Shown one piece after another: positions 1 through 7,262 of a stretch of 14,045 nt of DNA; the stretch's first letter is position 1; every line of letters starts with the position of its first letter. Under the pieces are notes generated by a model. The model saw only the letters and a list, made by a program, of their open reading frames with translations. It did not search any database and was not told where the DNA came from. Source of the stretch: CAZTZY01 sp964617765 (lineage in GTDB: Bacteria > Pseudomonadota > Gammaproteobacteria > Pseudomonadales > DT-91). Where the stretch lies: contig CAZTZY010000078.1 in the NCBI GenBank assembly GCA_964617765.1, forward strand, positions 1-14,045, read 5' to 3'. Position numbers and translations under genes: made by a program.

Positions 1-606
1 GGCTTCACCCCAACTGATAACTTGGCGGCCAATACGAAGTGTCATTTCCTTGTCATCGCCTATGCTGATATTTCCATACCAGAATAAATCAAGAAGTTTT
101 GTACCTGATTCAGAATAATCTTTGGCGGCAGGATTGAATTCGCCAAAATTGGCATTGAAACCGTTATTATTGCCAAAAAGTGGATTGGTATTGTTGGATG
201 CCCACGCTTCAGAAGTGGCATCTGATTCGCTGGCAAAACGAAAATCATGCCAATATTTGCCGCGAACAAAAATACCCCAGTCACCAAATTTAAAATCTGC
301 TTCACTTAGAATACTGGTACGTTCAGCGGTGAAGCCTTTGTCATAGTTATTATTGCCATCATTACTATTAATAATAAATGCGTTATCAATAATAGTGGCA
401 AGGTTATCCAGTTCGCCATTTGCGCCATCAGAACCTTTGGAAATAAAATCGATACGATCTTCAATTCTGTATTGAACGCCTGCTGTAAATACAGTATCCC
501 ATTCAACACTAAAATTTTCGAACTCGTATGAAGCCGCGTTCGCTTGATTTATGCTGAATAAAGACAGTAATGCAATAGAGGTAGAGAGTTTTTTATTTTT
601 TAGCAC
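1..606 (-). CDS. DUF1302 family outer-membrane protein, N-terminal part (cut by window edge)
   Basis: Reading the minus strand from a GTG at 606-604 gives 202 uninterrupted codons running off the left edge. A GGAAG Shine-Dalgarno-like sequence lies 8 nt before the GTG. A TTG 15 nt further upstream (621-619) is a less likely alternative. Residues 1-24 look like a Sec signal peptide: a lysine-rich start, a hydrophobic core, then A-N-A at 22-24 as probable cleavage site. The mature part shows landmarks I associate with DUF1302 (PF06980): N-D-G-N-N-N-Y-D-K-G at 82-91, G-D-W-G-I-F-V-R-G at 108-116, and L-R-I-G-R-Q-V-I-S-W-G-E at 190-201. Family members are beta-barrel-like envelope proteins of about 500-700 residues, so roughly the first third is present. 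The biochemical role is not established; transport of hydrophobic compounds across the outer membrane is only a hypothesis. It lies 136 bp downstream of the LysR-type gene on the same strand, with no convincing promoter or terminator between them. Confidence 0.85.
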   Translation of the reverse strand, partial: MLKNKKLSTSIALLSLFSINQANAASYEFENFSVEWDTVFTAGVQYRIEDRIDFISKGSDGANGELDNLATIIDNAFIINSNDGNNNYDKGFTAERTSILSEADFKFGDWGIFVRGKYWHDFRFASESDATSEAWASNNTNPLFGNNNGFNANFGEFNPAAKDYSESGTKLLDLFWYGNISIGDDKEMTLRIGRQVISWGEA

Positions 607-699
607 GGCCTTTGCTTCCAACTTCTATCTTATTGTTATTGATGTTATTTAGAGTTTTTCACACATCTAGGCATGATGCTTAAAAGCAGTTCAAAATGC

Positions 700-713
700 A
701 ATACTTTTGTATT
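700..713. promoter_or_regulatory. Short perfect palindrome in the LysR / DUF1302 gap
   Basis: AATAC-TTTT-GTATT forms a 5-bp stem with a 4-nt loop, 30 bp past the stop codon of the LysR-type gene. It is too weak and AT-rich to call a terminator. It could be a small operator for the DUF1302 gene or chance. The rest of the 136-bp gap shows no strong sigma-70 promoter. Confidence 0.2.
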
Positions 714-742
714 TGTGATGTAAGTCTCTGGTTTTATCATTT

Positions 743-1627
743 TTATTGGCGTGTCGGCGTTCTCAGTTGATTTAAAAGCGCCCGGGTAGGGTTTGAGAGG
801 GTTCTTGATTTATGGATCATATAACCAAGGTTTCTTGAAAGATTTTCCTGATTGAGTTGCAGACCACGTAATTCGTTGTTGAGCATGGTTCTGGGTAGAA
901 CTGCCCAGCCTAGTCCAATGCTAACCATCATTTTTATAGTTTCCAGATAGTTGGTTTCTATGTAATACATGATGTTCTCCCCTGCGTCATCAAAGATTTT
1001 TTGTATGAGTTGGCCGGTGTAGGTATTTTGATTGGGTAATATTGCTGGAAATCGTGATAAATCGGCAAGTGTAAGAAGTTTTCCCTCATTAATGCTGGCT
1101 AATTCATGCGTGTCACAGACTACGAAAGTAAGGGGGTCTTTCCAGACTGTTTCCTGATTTATACTTTTTATAGGCGTTGAGCTCAGGGTGGTTAAAGCAA
1201 TTTCCAATTCTCCATTATCAATAAGAGAAAAGGCTTTTTCTGAATCAATAAACTGCATTTTTAGTTGTACCTGAGGGTATTGGATTGAATAGCGCTTTAG
1301 ATAGGGCGGCAATCGGTGCAGGCCAATATGGTGGCTGACTCCAAGTTTTAATGTGCCTTCTATAGTATTGCCGAGATTTTGAATCTCCGTTTTGCAATCA
1401 CGCATATTTTCAAGCAACTCTTTGGCTCGGTAGAGGAGAATTTCTCCGCTATGAGTTACCTGTACTTTTTTGCCAATTCGATCAAAAAGTAATGTATCCA
1501 GCTCAATTTCCAGATTGGCAATGCGTTTGGAAATTGCAGGCTGGGTTATGTGTAATTTATCTGCGGCTTTCGAGAAAGAGCACTCTTGGGCAGCTTTAAT
1601 AAATGTTTCCAGTGATACTTTGTCCAT
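743..1627 (-). CDS. LysR-type transcriptional regulator, divergent from leuC
   Basis: A full-length LysR-type regulator of 294 residues. Residues 1-60 carry the winged helix-turn-helix domain, with the family pattern F-S-K-A-A-D-K-L-H-I-T-Q-P-A-I-S-K-R-I followed by L-E-x-x-L-x-x-L-L-F-D-R. The rest is the inducer-binding domain (about 85-290). Two ATGs are possible: 1633-1631 and 1627-1625. I prefer the second, because the GGA at 1636-1634 lies directly against the first ATG but 6 nt before the second, and LysR proteins usually start just before the HTH. The gene is divergent from leuC, as is common for LysR regulators and their targets, and a LysR gene also sits beside leuC in Pseudomonas. 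Control of the leu operon is therefore a reasonable inference, but ligand and target are unknown. It might instead act on the DUF1302 gene downstream. Confidence 0.93.
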   Translation of the reverse strand: MDKVSLETFIKAAQECSFSKAADKLHITQPAISKRIANLEIELDTLLFDRIGKKVQVTHSGEILLYRAKELLENMRDCKTEIQNLGNTIEGTLKLGVSHHIGLHRLPPYLKRYSIQYPQVQLKMQFIDSEKAFSLIDNGELEIALTTLSSTPIKSINQETVWKDPLTFVVCDTHELASINEGKLLTLADLSRFPAILPNQNTYTGQLIQKIFDDAGENIMYYIETNYLETIKMMVSIGLGWAVLPRTMLNNELRGLQLNQENLSRNLGYMIHKSRTLSNPTRALLNQLRTPTRQ

Positions 1628-1676
1628 ATGCATTCCAAAAACTTATCGAATTTATAAAAATAATGAATTTGTTTTA

Positions 1677-1706
1677 TTGAATTGTAGTGAATATTATCAA
1701 TACAGT
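1677..1706 (+). promoter_or_regulatory. Candidate sigma-70 promoter for the leu operon
   Basis: TTGAAT (1677-1682) and TACAGT (1701-1706) are separated by 18 bp and each match the -35 and -10 consensus at 4 of 6 positions. They would start transcription near 1713, giving a leader of about 20 nt before leuC. A TATAAA at 1719-1724 is too close to the leuC start to be its -10. No leucine-rich leader peptide or attenuator hairpin is visible, so transcription-factor control is more likely than attenuation. Confidence 0.35.
1681..1701. promoter_or_regulatory. Candidate operator dyad between LysR gene and leuC
   Basis: ATTG-N13-CAAT (1681-1701), nested with ATTGA (1676-1680) and TCAAT (1697-1701), gives a partial dyad inside the divergent region, overlapping the candidate leuC promoter. 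LysR proteins typically bind interrupted dyads of the T-N11-A type in such gaps. The match here is loose, so this is only a candidate site. Confidence 0.25.
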
Positions 1707-1735
1707 AAATTTTCATCCTATAAAGGTATATCTAA

Positions 1736-3154
1736 ATGGCTGGCAAAACCTTGTATGACAAATTGTGGGATAGCCACATTGTAAAGATGCGTGTTGATGG
1801 CACGGCATTAATTTATATCGATCGTCAATTAATTCACGAGGTGACATCTCCCCAGGCTTTTGATGGTTTGCGTTTGGCAGGGCGCAAGCCTTGGCGAAAG
1901 GATGCCAATCTTGCAACCCCTGATCATAATGTTCCAACTACAAGTAATGAGCGTGCATTGGGGATTGCGGGTATTCAGGATCCGGTATCCAGAATCCAGG
2001 TGAAAACCCTTGATGATAATTGCAAAGAGTTCGATTTGCTGGAGTTTGCTATTGATGATGAACGTCAAGGGATAGTTCATGTGGTGGGTCCTGAGCAGGG
2101 TGCAACCTTGCCGGGCATGACTATTGTTTGTGGTGATTCGCACACATCAACGCATGGTGCTCTGGGAGCGTTGGCTCATGGGATAGGGACTTCAGAAGTT
2201 GAACATGTCATGGCTTCGCAGTGTTTGATTCAGAAAAAAATGAAAAATATGTTGGTGCGCGTTGATGGCAAGTTACAAAAAGGTGTTACAGCCAAAGATG
2301 TGGTTTTGGCCATAATTGGAAAAATTGGTACAGCAGGAGGTACGGGTTTTGCCATAGAGTTTGGCGGTGAGGTTATTCGTGCGTTATCGGTAGAGGGACG
2401 TATGACTATTTGTAATATGGCCATTGAAGCCGGTGCCCGGGCAGGCATGGTGGCGGTTGATCAAATCACCATTGAATATGTTAAAGGACGCCCGTTTTCA
2501 CCTAAAGGAGAGCAATGGAATTTGGCCGTAGAAGCCTGGCGGGATTTGGTTTCGGATGAAGAAGCCCGTTTCGATCGTGTTGTAGTTATAAAAGGAGAGG
2601 ATATCAAGCCGCAAGTTACCTGGGGGACATCGCCTGAGATGGTATTGCCTGTAGATGCCAAAGTGCCTGACCCTGCTGATGAGCCAGATGCTGTGAAAAA
2701 AGCCGATATAGAGAGAGCCTTGCACTATATGGGTCTTAAGGCTGGACAGGCAATTACTGATATCCAGCTGGATAAAATTTTTATTGGTTCATGTACTAAT
2801 AGTCGAATTGAGGATTTACGTGCGGCTGCTGAGGTGGTGAAAGGTAAAAAAGTGGCAAGTACTATAAAAGAAGCGTTAGTGGTTCCAGGTTCCGGGTTGG
2901 TGCAAAGACAAGCCGAGGCAGAAGGTCTGGACAAGATTTTTATAGAAGCTGGATTGCAATGGCGTGAGCCAGGTTGCTCAATGTGTCTGGCGATGAATGC
3001 CGACAAATTGGGTGCGGGTGAGCATTGTGCATCAACATCTAACAGAAATTTTGAAGGTCGCCAGGGGTTCGGTGGCAGAACTCATCTAGTCAGCCCGGCT
3101 ATGGCAGCAGCAGCGGCAATTGCCGGTCATTTTGTCGATGTGCGTTCATTATAA
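1736..3154 (+). CDS. leuC: 3-isopropylmalate dehydratase, large subunit
   Basis: LeuC of 472 residues (about 466 in E. coli), the iron-sulfur subunit of isopropylmalate isomerase. With LeuD it converts 2-isopropylmalate to 3-isopropylmalate in leucine synthesis in the cytoplasm. It has the aconitase-family features V-C-G-D-S-H-T-S-T-H-G and three cysteines placed to hold the 4Fe-4S cluster: C353 in G-S-C-T-N-S-R, and C414 and C417 in G-C-S-M-C. These match the known ligand spacing. The start follows AAGG (1723-1726) with a 9-nt spacer, and the N-terminus (M-A-G-K-T-L-Y-D-K) is typical. It is first in a plus-strand block with leuD, leuB and asd, and is divergent from a LysR-type gene that may control it. 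Nothing appears truncated. Confidence 0.98.
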   Translation: MAGKTLYDKLWDSHIVKMRVDGTALIYIDRQLIHEVTSPQAFDGLRLAGRKPWRKDANLATPDHNVPTTSNERALGIAGIQDPVSRIQVKTLDDNCKEFDLLEFAIDDERQGIVHVVGPEQGATLPGMTIVCGDSHTSTHGALGALAHGIGTSEVEHVMASQCLIQKKMKNMLVRVDGKLQKGVTAKDVVLAIIGKIGTAGGTGFAIEFGGEVIRALSVEGRMTICNMAIEAGARAGMVAVDQITIEYVKGRPFSPKGEQWNLAVEAWRDLVSDEEARFDRVVVIKGEDIKPQVTWGTSPEMVLPVDAKVPDPADEPDAVKKADIERALHYMGLKAGQAITDIQLDKIFIGSCTNSRIEDLRAAAEVVKGKKVASTIKEALVVPGSGLVQRQAEAEGLDKIFIEAGLQWREPGCSMCLAMNADKLGAGEHCASTSNRNFEGRQGFGGRTHLVSPAMAAAAAIAGHFVDVRSL

Positions 3155-3166
3155 CAGGAGAACATG

Positions 3167-3817
3167 ATGCAAAAATTTACTGTATTGGATGGTTTGGTTG
3201 CTCCTATGGACAGGGCAAATATTGATACCGATATGATTATCCCGAAGCAATTTCTGAAGTCGATAAAGCGTACCGGATTTGGGCCTAACCTTTTTGATGA
3301 ACTGCGTTATCTTGATGAGGGTCAGCCAGATCAGGATGCTTCAGGTCGACCCTTGAATCCTGATTTTGTGCTGAATAAGCCGCGTTATCAAAAAGCCGAA
3401 ATATTGTTGGCGCGCAGTAATTTTGGTTGTGGGTCCAGTCGTGAGCATGCCCCATGGGCATTGCTGGATTTCGGTTTTCGATGTGTGATTGCGCCAAGTT
3501 TTGCGGATATCTTTTTTAATAACTGTTTCAAGAATGGCATTCTTCCTATTGTGTTGCCAGAAGCTTTGGTTGATCAGTTATTTACACAATGTTATGCCCT
3601 TGATGGTTATCGGATTGTGGTTGACCTTGAAAATCAGGTCGTGACGACTGCCAGTGGAGATACGTTTAATTTTGAAGTGGATGCTTTCAGAAAACATTGT
3701 TTGTTGAACGGTTTGGATGATATTGGTTTGACGCTTGAGGATGCTGGCAGGATAGTTGAATTTGAAAAAGAATGGCGAAAAAAATCGCCTTGGTTATTTG
3801 ATGTCGTATCTAATTAA
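3167..3817 (+). CDS. leuD: 3-isopropylmalate dehydratase, small subunit
   Basis: LeuD of 216 residues, the swivelling-domain partner of LeuC in isopropylmalate isomerase. The diagnostic stretch N-F-G-C-G-S-S-R-E-H (85-94) is present, as are the N-terminal D-R-A-N-I-D-T-D-M-I-I-P-K-Q-F-L-K block and A-P-S-F-A-D-I-F-F-N-N. Two adjacent ATGs occur at 3164 and 3167. AGGAG at 3156-3160 gives spacers of 3 nt and 6 nt, so the second start is preferred; it also gives the usual N-terminus (M-Q-K-F-T). The first would add only one methionine. The gap after leuC is about 10 bp, implying cotranscription and balanced synthesis of the two subunits. The length is slightly above that of E. coli LeuD (201) and similar to Pseudomonas versions. 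Confidence 0.98.
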   Translation: MQKFTVLDGLVAPMDRANIDTDMIIPKQFLKSIKRTGFGPNLFDELRYLDEGQPDQDASGRPLNPDFVLNKPRYQKAEILLARSNFGCGSSREHAPWALLDFGFRCVIAPSFADIFFNNCFKNGILPIVLPEALVDQLFTQCYALDGYRIVVDLENQVVTTASGDTFNFEVDAFRKHCLLNGLDDIGLTLEDAGRIVEFEKEWRKKSPWLFDVVSN

Positions 3818-3848
3818 TTACAGGCGAAGCCTTTCAGGAGAAGTTTGA

Positions 3849-4928
3849 ATGTCTAGAAAAATATTGATTTTACCCGGTGATGGTATCGGCCCGGAAATTA
3901 TGGTTGAGGCCGAGAAAATTTTGCATTTTGTAAATGATAAATTTTCGCTCGGGTTAACCTTTGATAAAGCATTAGTCGGTGGAATTGCAATTGATCAAAC
4001 GGGCGTGCCATTGCCGGATGAAACATTGGCAAAAGCCAAGGCTTGTGATGCGATACTGTTAGGTGCGGTAGGTGGTCCCAAGTGGGATAAGCTTGAGATG
4101 GCTTTGCGGCCCGAGCGAGGTTTGCTAGGCATTCGTTCGCAATTGGGCTTATTTGGCAATTTGCGCCCGGCAATGTTATATCCGCAACTTGTAGCGAGCT
4201 CAACGCTTAAGCCCGAAGTGGTTTCGGGTCTGGATATAGTTATTGTTCGTGAGTTAACAGGCGGTATATATTTTGGTCAGCCCCGCGGTATTCATGTTAA
4301 TGCCAATGGAGAAAGAGAAGGCTTTAATACCTATCGTTATAATGAAACCGAAATTAAGCGAATTGCAAAAGTGGCTTTTGAGCTGGCGATGAAGCGTAAT
4401 AAGCGTTTGTGTTCTGTCGATAAGGCCAATGTGTTGGAGGTGACTGTTCTGTGGCGTGAAATCATGGAGGAGGTCGGTAAGGAGTACCCTGAAGTGCAAT
4501 TGTCACATATGTATGTTGATAATGCAGCGATGCAATTGGTTCGTGCGCCAAAACAATTTGATGTCATTGTAACAGGTAATATGTTTGGTGATATTTTATC
4601 TGATGCCGCTGCCATGTTAACCGGTTCTATTGGAATGTTACCATCGGCTTCTCTGGATGTTAATGGCAAGGGTATGTATGAACCGTGCCATGGTTCGGCG
4701 CCAGATATTGCTGGTCAAGGCAAGGCTAATCCGTTAGCAACTATTTTGTCCGCTGCCATGATGTTGCGCTATTCATTCAATGAATCAGCTGCTGCGCAAG
4801 CTATTGAAGATGCTGTAGGTAAGGTGCTCGACCAAGGTTATAGAACAGGTGATATATTCAGTGAGGGTTGCAAGCTGATAAATACCCAGACAATGGGTGA
4901 TGCAGTTTTGGCAGCGTTAAAAGCTTAA
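3849..4928 (+). CDS. leuB: 3-isopropylmalate dehydrogenase
   Basis: LeuB of 359 residues (363 in E. coli). It oxidatively decarboxylates 3-isopropylmalate with NAD+ to give 2-oxoisocaproate, the precursor of leucine, using a divalent metal. It belongs to the isocitrate/isopropylmalate dehydrogenase family. Visible active-site residues are Y141 (I-Y-F-G-Q), K192 (V-D-K-A-N-V) and the metal-binding aspartates D224 (Y-V-D-N), D248 and D252 (F-G-D-I-L-S-D). The C-terminal nucleotide-site block H-G-S-A-P-D-I-A-G-Q-G-K-A-N-P is intact. AGGAG at 3836-3840 with an 8-nt spacer supports the start. It lies 31 bp after leuD; Pseudomonas aeruginosa has an extra gene at this point which is absent here. Confidence 0.98.
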   Translation: MSRKILILPGDGIGPEIMVEAEKILHFVNDKFSLGLTFDKALVGGIAIDQTGVPLPDETLAKAKACDAILLGAVGGPKWDKLEMALRPERGLLGIRSQLGLFGNLRPAMLYPQLVASSTLKPEVVSGLDIVIVRELTGGIYFGQPRGIHVNANGEREGFNTYRYNETEIKRIAKVAFELAMKRNKRLCSVDKANVLEVTVLWREIMEEVGKEYPEVQLSHMYVDNAAMQLVRAPKQFDVIVTGNMFGDILSDAAAMLTGSIGMLPSASLDVNGKGMYEPCHGSAPDIAGQGKANPLATILSAAMMLRYSFNESAAAQAIEDAVGKVLDQGYRTGDIFSEGCKLINTQTMGDAVLAALKA

Positions 4929-4949
4929 TCAGGTTTAAGGGTAAATATT

Positions 4950-6065
4950 ATGTTGAAAGTCGGATTTGTTGGTTGGCGTGGAATGGTGGGATCGGTGCTG
5001 ATGGAACGTATGTTGGCAGAAGGTGATTTTGCACATATTGCACCCGTTTTTTTTACAACGTCTAATGTCGGTGGGCAAGGGCCTGTGATTGGCAAGGCTA
5101 TCGAGCCATTAAAAAATGCATCATCTTTATCTGACTTGTCAGAGATGGATGTGATTGTTTCTTGTCAGGGCGGGGATTATACCAACGAAGTATTTCAGCC
5201 GTTACGTGATAGTGGCTGGAATGGATACTGGATTGATGCGGCATCTTCCTTGCGTATGAATGATGATGCAGTGATTATTCTGGATCCAGTAAATCTTGGC
5301 GTTATAGAAAGTGCGTTAGATCGCGGCGTTAAAAACTATGTCGGCGGAAATTGCACAGTCAGCTTGATGTTGATGGCTATTGGCGGTTTGTTTCAGGAAG
5401 GTCTGGTTGAATGGCTTTCTGCAATGACTTATCAAGCAGCCAGTGGCGCAGGAGCCAAGAATATGCGGGAATTGATTTCACAAATGGGTGTTATACAGGC
5501 AGGTGTAGCTAACGAATTGAAAGATCCGGCATCAGCGATTCTGGATATTGATAAAAAAGTGGTTGAAACCATGCGGGGTAGTGCTTTTCCTGCAGAGAAT
5601 TTTGGTGCGCCTTTAGCCGGTAGTTTAATTCCATGGATTGATAAACAGCTCGATAATGGCCAAAGCCGTGAAGAATGGAAAGGTCAGGCTGAGACGAATA
5701 AGATTCTTGGCTCAAGCAGGATCATTCCTGTGGATGGTACATGCGTACGCATCGGCGCCATGCGTTGCCATAGTCAGGCTTTAACGATCAAGTTGAAAAA
5801 AGATGTGCCTTTGGCTGATATCGAAGCCATTATTCGTGGCAGCAATGATTGGGTGAAATTTGTTCCTAATGAACGTGAAATAACTATCAGGGAACTTACG
5901 CCTACTGCGGTTACCGGTACATTGACGGTGCCCGTTGGCCGGGTACGTAAAATGAATATGGGTGGTGATTTCCTTAATGCCTTCACTGTGGGCGATCAAT
6001 TGCTTTGGGGTGCAGCTGAACCCTTGCGCAGAATGTTACAGTTGTTAGTCAAGCAGGGTGTTTAA
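4950..6065 (+). CDS. asd: Aspartate-semialdehyde dehydrogenase
   Basis: Asd of 371 residues. It reduces 4-aspartyl phosphate with NADPH to aspartate semialdehyde, the branch point to lysine and diaminopimelate (peptidoglycan), methionine, threonine and isoleucine. The N-terminus has the nucleotide-binding start V-G-F-V-G-W-R-G-M-V-G-S-V-L. The catalytic cysteine is C135 (G-G-N-C-T-V-S) and the catalytic histidine is H274 (R-C-H-S-Q-A), at the same numbers as in the E. coli enzyme. AAGGG (4937-4941) with an 8-nt spacer supports the ATG. It lies 21 bp after leuB and 1 nt before its paralogue. This is the long, proteobacterial type of Asd and should be the only working copy in the window. Confidence 0.98.
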   Translation: MLKVGFVGWRGMVGSVLMERMLAEGDFAHIAPVFFTTSNVGGQGPVIGKAIEPLKNASSLSDLSEMDVIVSCQGGDYTNEVFQPLRDSGWNGYWIDAASSLRMNDDAVIILDPVNLGVIESALDRGVKNYVGGNCTVSLMLMAIGGLFQEGLVEWLSAMTYQAASGAGAKNMRELISQMGVIQAGVANELKDPASAILDIDKKVVETMRGSAFPAENFGAPLAGSLIPWIDKQLDNGQSREEWKGQAETNKILGSSRIIPVDGTCVRIGAMRCHSQALTIKLKKDVPLADIEAIIRGSNDWVKFVPNEREITIRELTPTAVTGTLTVPVGRVRKMNMGGDFLNAFTVGDQLLWGAAEPLRRMLQLLVKQGV

Positions 6066-6066
6066 G

Positions 6067-7026
6067 ATGGCTGCCAAGGTTGCCATTATTGCCAGTGAAG
6101 GCAGTCTCTTGCTGGAAGCATTGCTGGAGGCTTGGCCAGATAGTGCTTTGGCGGAAAGCCGGTTTTTTCTGGTTTCACCGTCAGCCAGTGAGCAAGAGTC
6201 GGTTATGTTTGATGGGCGCCCTGTTACTTTTGAAGATATTGCGACCTTTGATTTTGACCAGGTTCAATGCGCCATTGTCTTGGTTCCTTCAATTGTAGTA
6301 GAGGCCTATAAAGAAATTATATTGGGAGCCAAATGCCGGATATTAGGTTTTCTGGATAATTTGGCATCAGTGCAACCTGAAAGATTTACTGGTGAGCTTG
6401 AAAAAAATAATCATTGTTTTGGGGTGGTGCAGGCTCCAATTGCGGTAATGGAATATGTGCTTGAAGGTCTTGAATGTGAAAGCCTTGAGGCAACAGTTTT
6501 ATACCCGGCTTCATTTTATGGTAAGCAGGGCGTACAGGAGCTGGCTGCCCAAACTACGCGTTTGCTGAATGCCCAGGTTTTCGAAAGTCATCTATTTGGC
6601 CAACAAATGCCATTTAATTATTTTCCGATGTCAGCGAATCCTTTGGGTGCAGAGATTGAACAACAAATAATTTTGGAATTGGGAATGGTTTTTCCGGATT
6701 TGGATGTACATATCAAGGCGATACAAATGCCGGTGTTTTATGGTTTGTCTTTATTGGTTTCCGTGGTTTTGGGTAAAGAGGTCGATATTGAAGGCTTAAA
6801 ATCGAATTGGCTAAAAAAAGAGTTAATCAGTTATCAGGATTCAACTAAAGAACTTTCAGTTATGGCCGTTGCCAACCAAAATGGTGATATTATTTTGGGG
6901 GATTTGAGGAAAAACGCTACTGATAATTATCGTCTGGATTTTTGGTTAGGGGTAGATGATGTGAAATTTTCTGTAGTACATGGATTGATTTCTGCGGCTG
7001 AATTCTTGCTAAAACACCATTTATAA
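6067..7026 (+). CDS. Asd-like paralogue (Usg family), probably catalytically inactive
   Basis: A 319-residue protein with the overall plan of aspartate-semialdehyde dehydrogenase and belonging to the Usg-like group, as in the equivalent Pseudomonas gene between asd and fimV. The active site is missing. Where active enzymes have N-C-S/T there is Q-A-P-I-A (122-126), and where they have G-H-S there is Y-G-L-S, with L227 in place of histidine. The dimer-domain pattern G-K-Q-G-V-Q-E-L-A-x-Q-T is kept. Its role is unknown; a scaffolding or regulatory role, possibly with Asd, is only inference. ATG 6067 is chosen over a GTG at 6058 because AGGG (6055-6058) sits 8 nt before the ATG and contains the first base of that GTG. 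It begins 1 nt after asd stops, suggesting translational coupling. Confidence 0.9.
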   Translation: MAAKVAIIASEGSLLLEALLEAWPDSALAESRFFLVSPSASEQESVMFDGRPVTFEDIATFDFDQVQCAIVLVPSIVVEAYKEIILGAKCRILGFLDNLASVQPERFTGELEKNNHCFGVVQAPIAVMEYVLEGLECESLEATVLYPASFYGKQGVQELAAQTTRLLNAQVFESHLFGQQMPFNYFPMSANPLGAEIEQQIILELGMVFPDLDVHIKAIQMPVFYGLSLLVSVVLGKEVDIEGLKSNWLKKELISYQDSTKELSVMAVANQNGDIILGDLRKNATDNYRLDFWLGVDDVKFSVVHGLISAAEFLLKHHL

Positions 7027-7100
7027 TGAATACTTAGGCCAATGTCTGAAAAAATAGTATTAACTTTGCAGGCTAATCTATTGCATTAATAGAAGAATAC

Positions 7101-7115
7101 GGTTATTTAATAACC
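7101..7115. promoter_or_regulatory. 15-bp perfect palindrome upstream of fimV
   Basis: GGTTAT-TTA-ATAACC is a perfect inverted repeat with 6-bp arms and a 3-nt centre, about 150 bp before the fimV start codon. It is followed by an A-rich, not T-rich, stretch, so it is not a terminator on the plus strand. Its symmetry would suit a small dimeric regulator, but no known consensus is recognised. Confidence 0.3.
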
Positions 7116-7250
7116 ATTATCAGAAAAAGAAAAAATAATAAAATAAGTTTTTTGCAGTGGCTTGTTCAATTCTTGATGCTAGGTTCCATTAAAAGCGGTG
7201 AGTTTTGCTTGATAGTCATTCAGAAAACGGGTGAAAGGCGATTTTGTTTT

Positions 7251-7254
7251 AAGG
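7251..7254 (+). promoter_or_regulatory. Ribosome binding site that fixes the fimV start
   Basis: AAGG lies 8 nt before ATG 7263. The open frame extends upstream to a TTG at 7152 and includes ATG 7176, but only the 7263 start combines a ribosome site with a signal peptide at the N-terminus. Confidence 0.65.
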
Positions 7255-7262
7255 TAAGCGTT

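Larger units (their letters stand above)
7027..7262 (+). promoter_or_regulatory. fimV upstream region with no gene
   Basis: This 236-bp AT-rich gap separates the leu/asd block from fimV and probably contains the fimV promoter. I see no strong sigma-70 match; TTGCAG (7066-7071) with TAGAAG (7090-7095) at 18 bp is the best weak pair. No terminator with a T-run follows the Asd-like gene, so readthrough into fimV is possible. A 15-codon reading frame (7043-7090) has a poor ribosome site and is probably not real. Confidence 0.4.

Noticed and set aside
1663..1680. Five-codon frame (M-N-L-F-Y) before leuC as a leucine attenuator
   Set aside because: It has one leucine, no ribosome site and no terminator/antiterminator pair.
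7043..7090. 15-codon reading frame that could be a leader peptide before fimV
   Set aside because: The ribosome site is poor, the content is not enriched for one amino acid in a meaningful way, and fimV is not a biosynthetic gene.
7152..7262. Extended fimV start at TTG 7152 or ATG 7176
   Set aside because: Either would put 29-37 mostly polar residues before a good signal peptide. ATG 7263 has AAGG 8 nt upstream and the normal FimV N-terminus.
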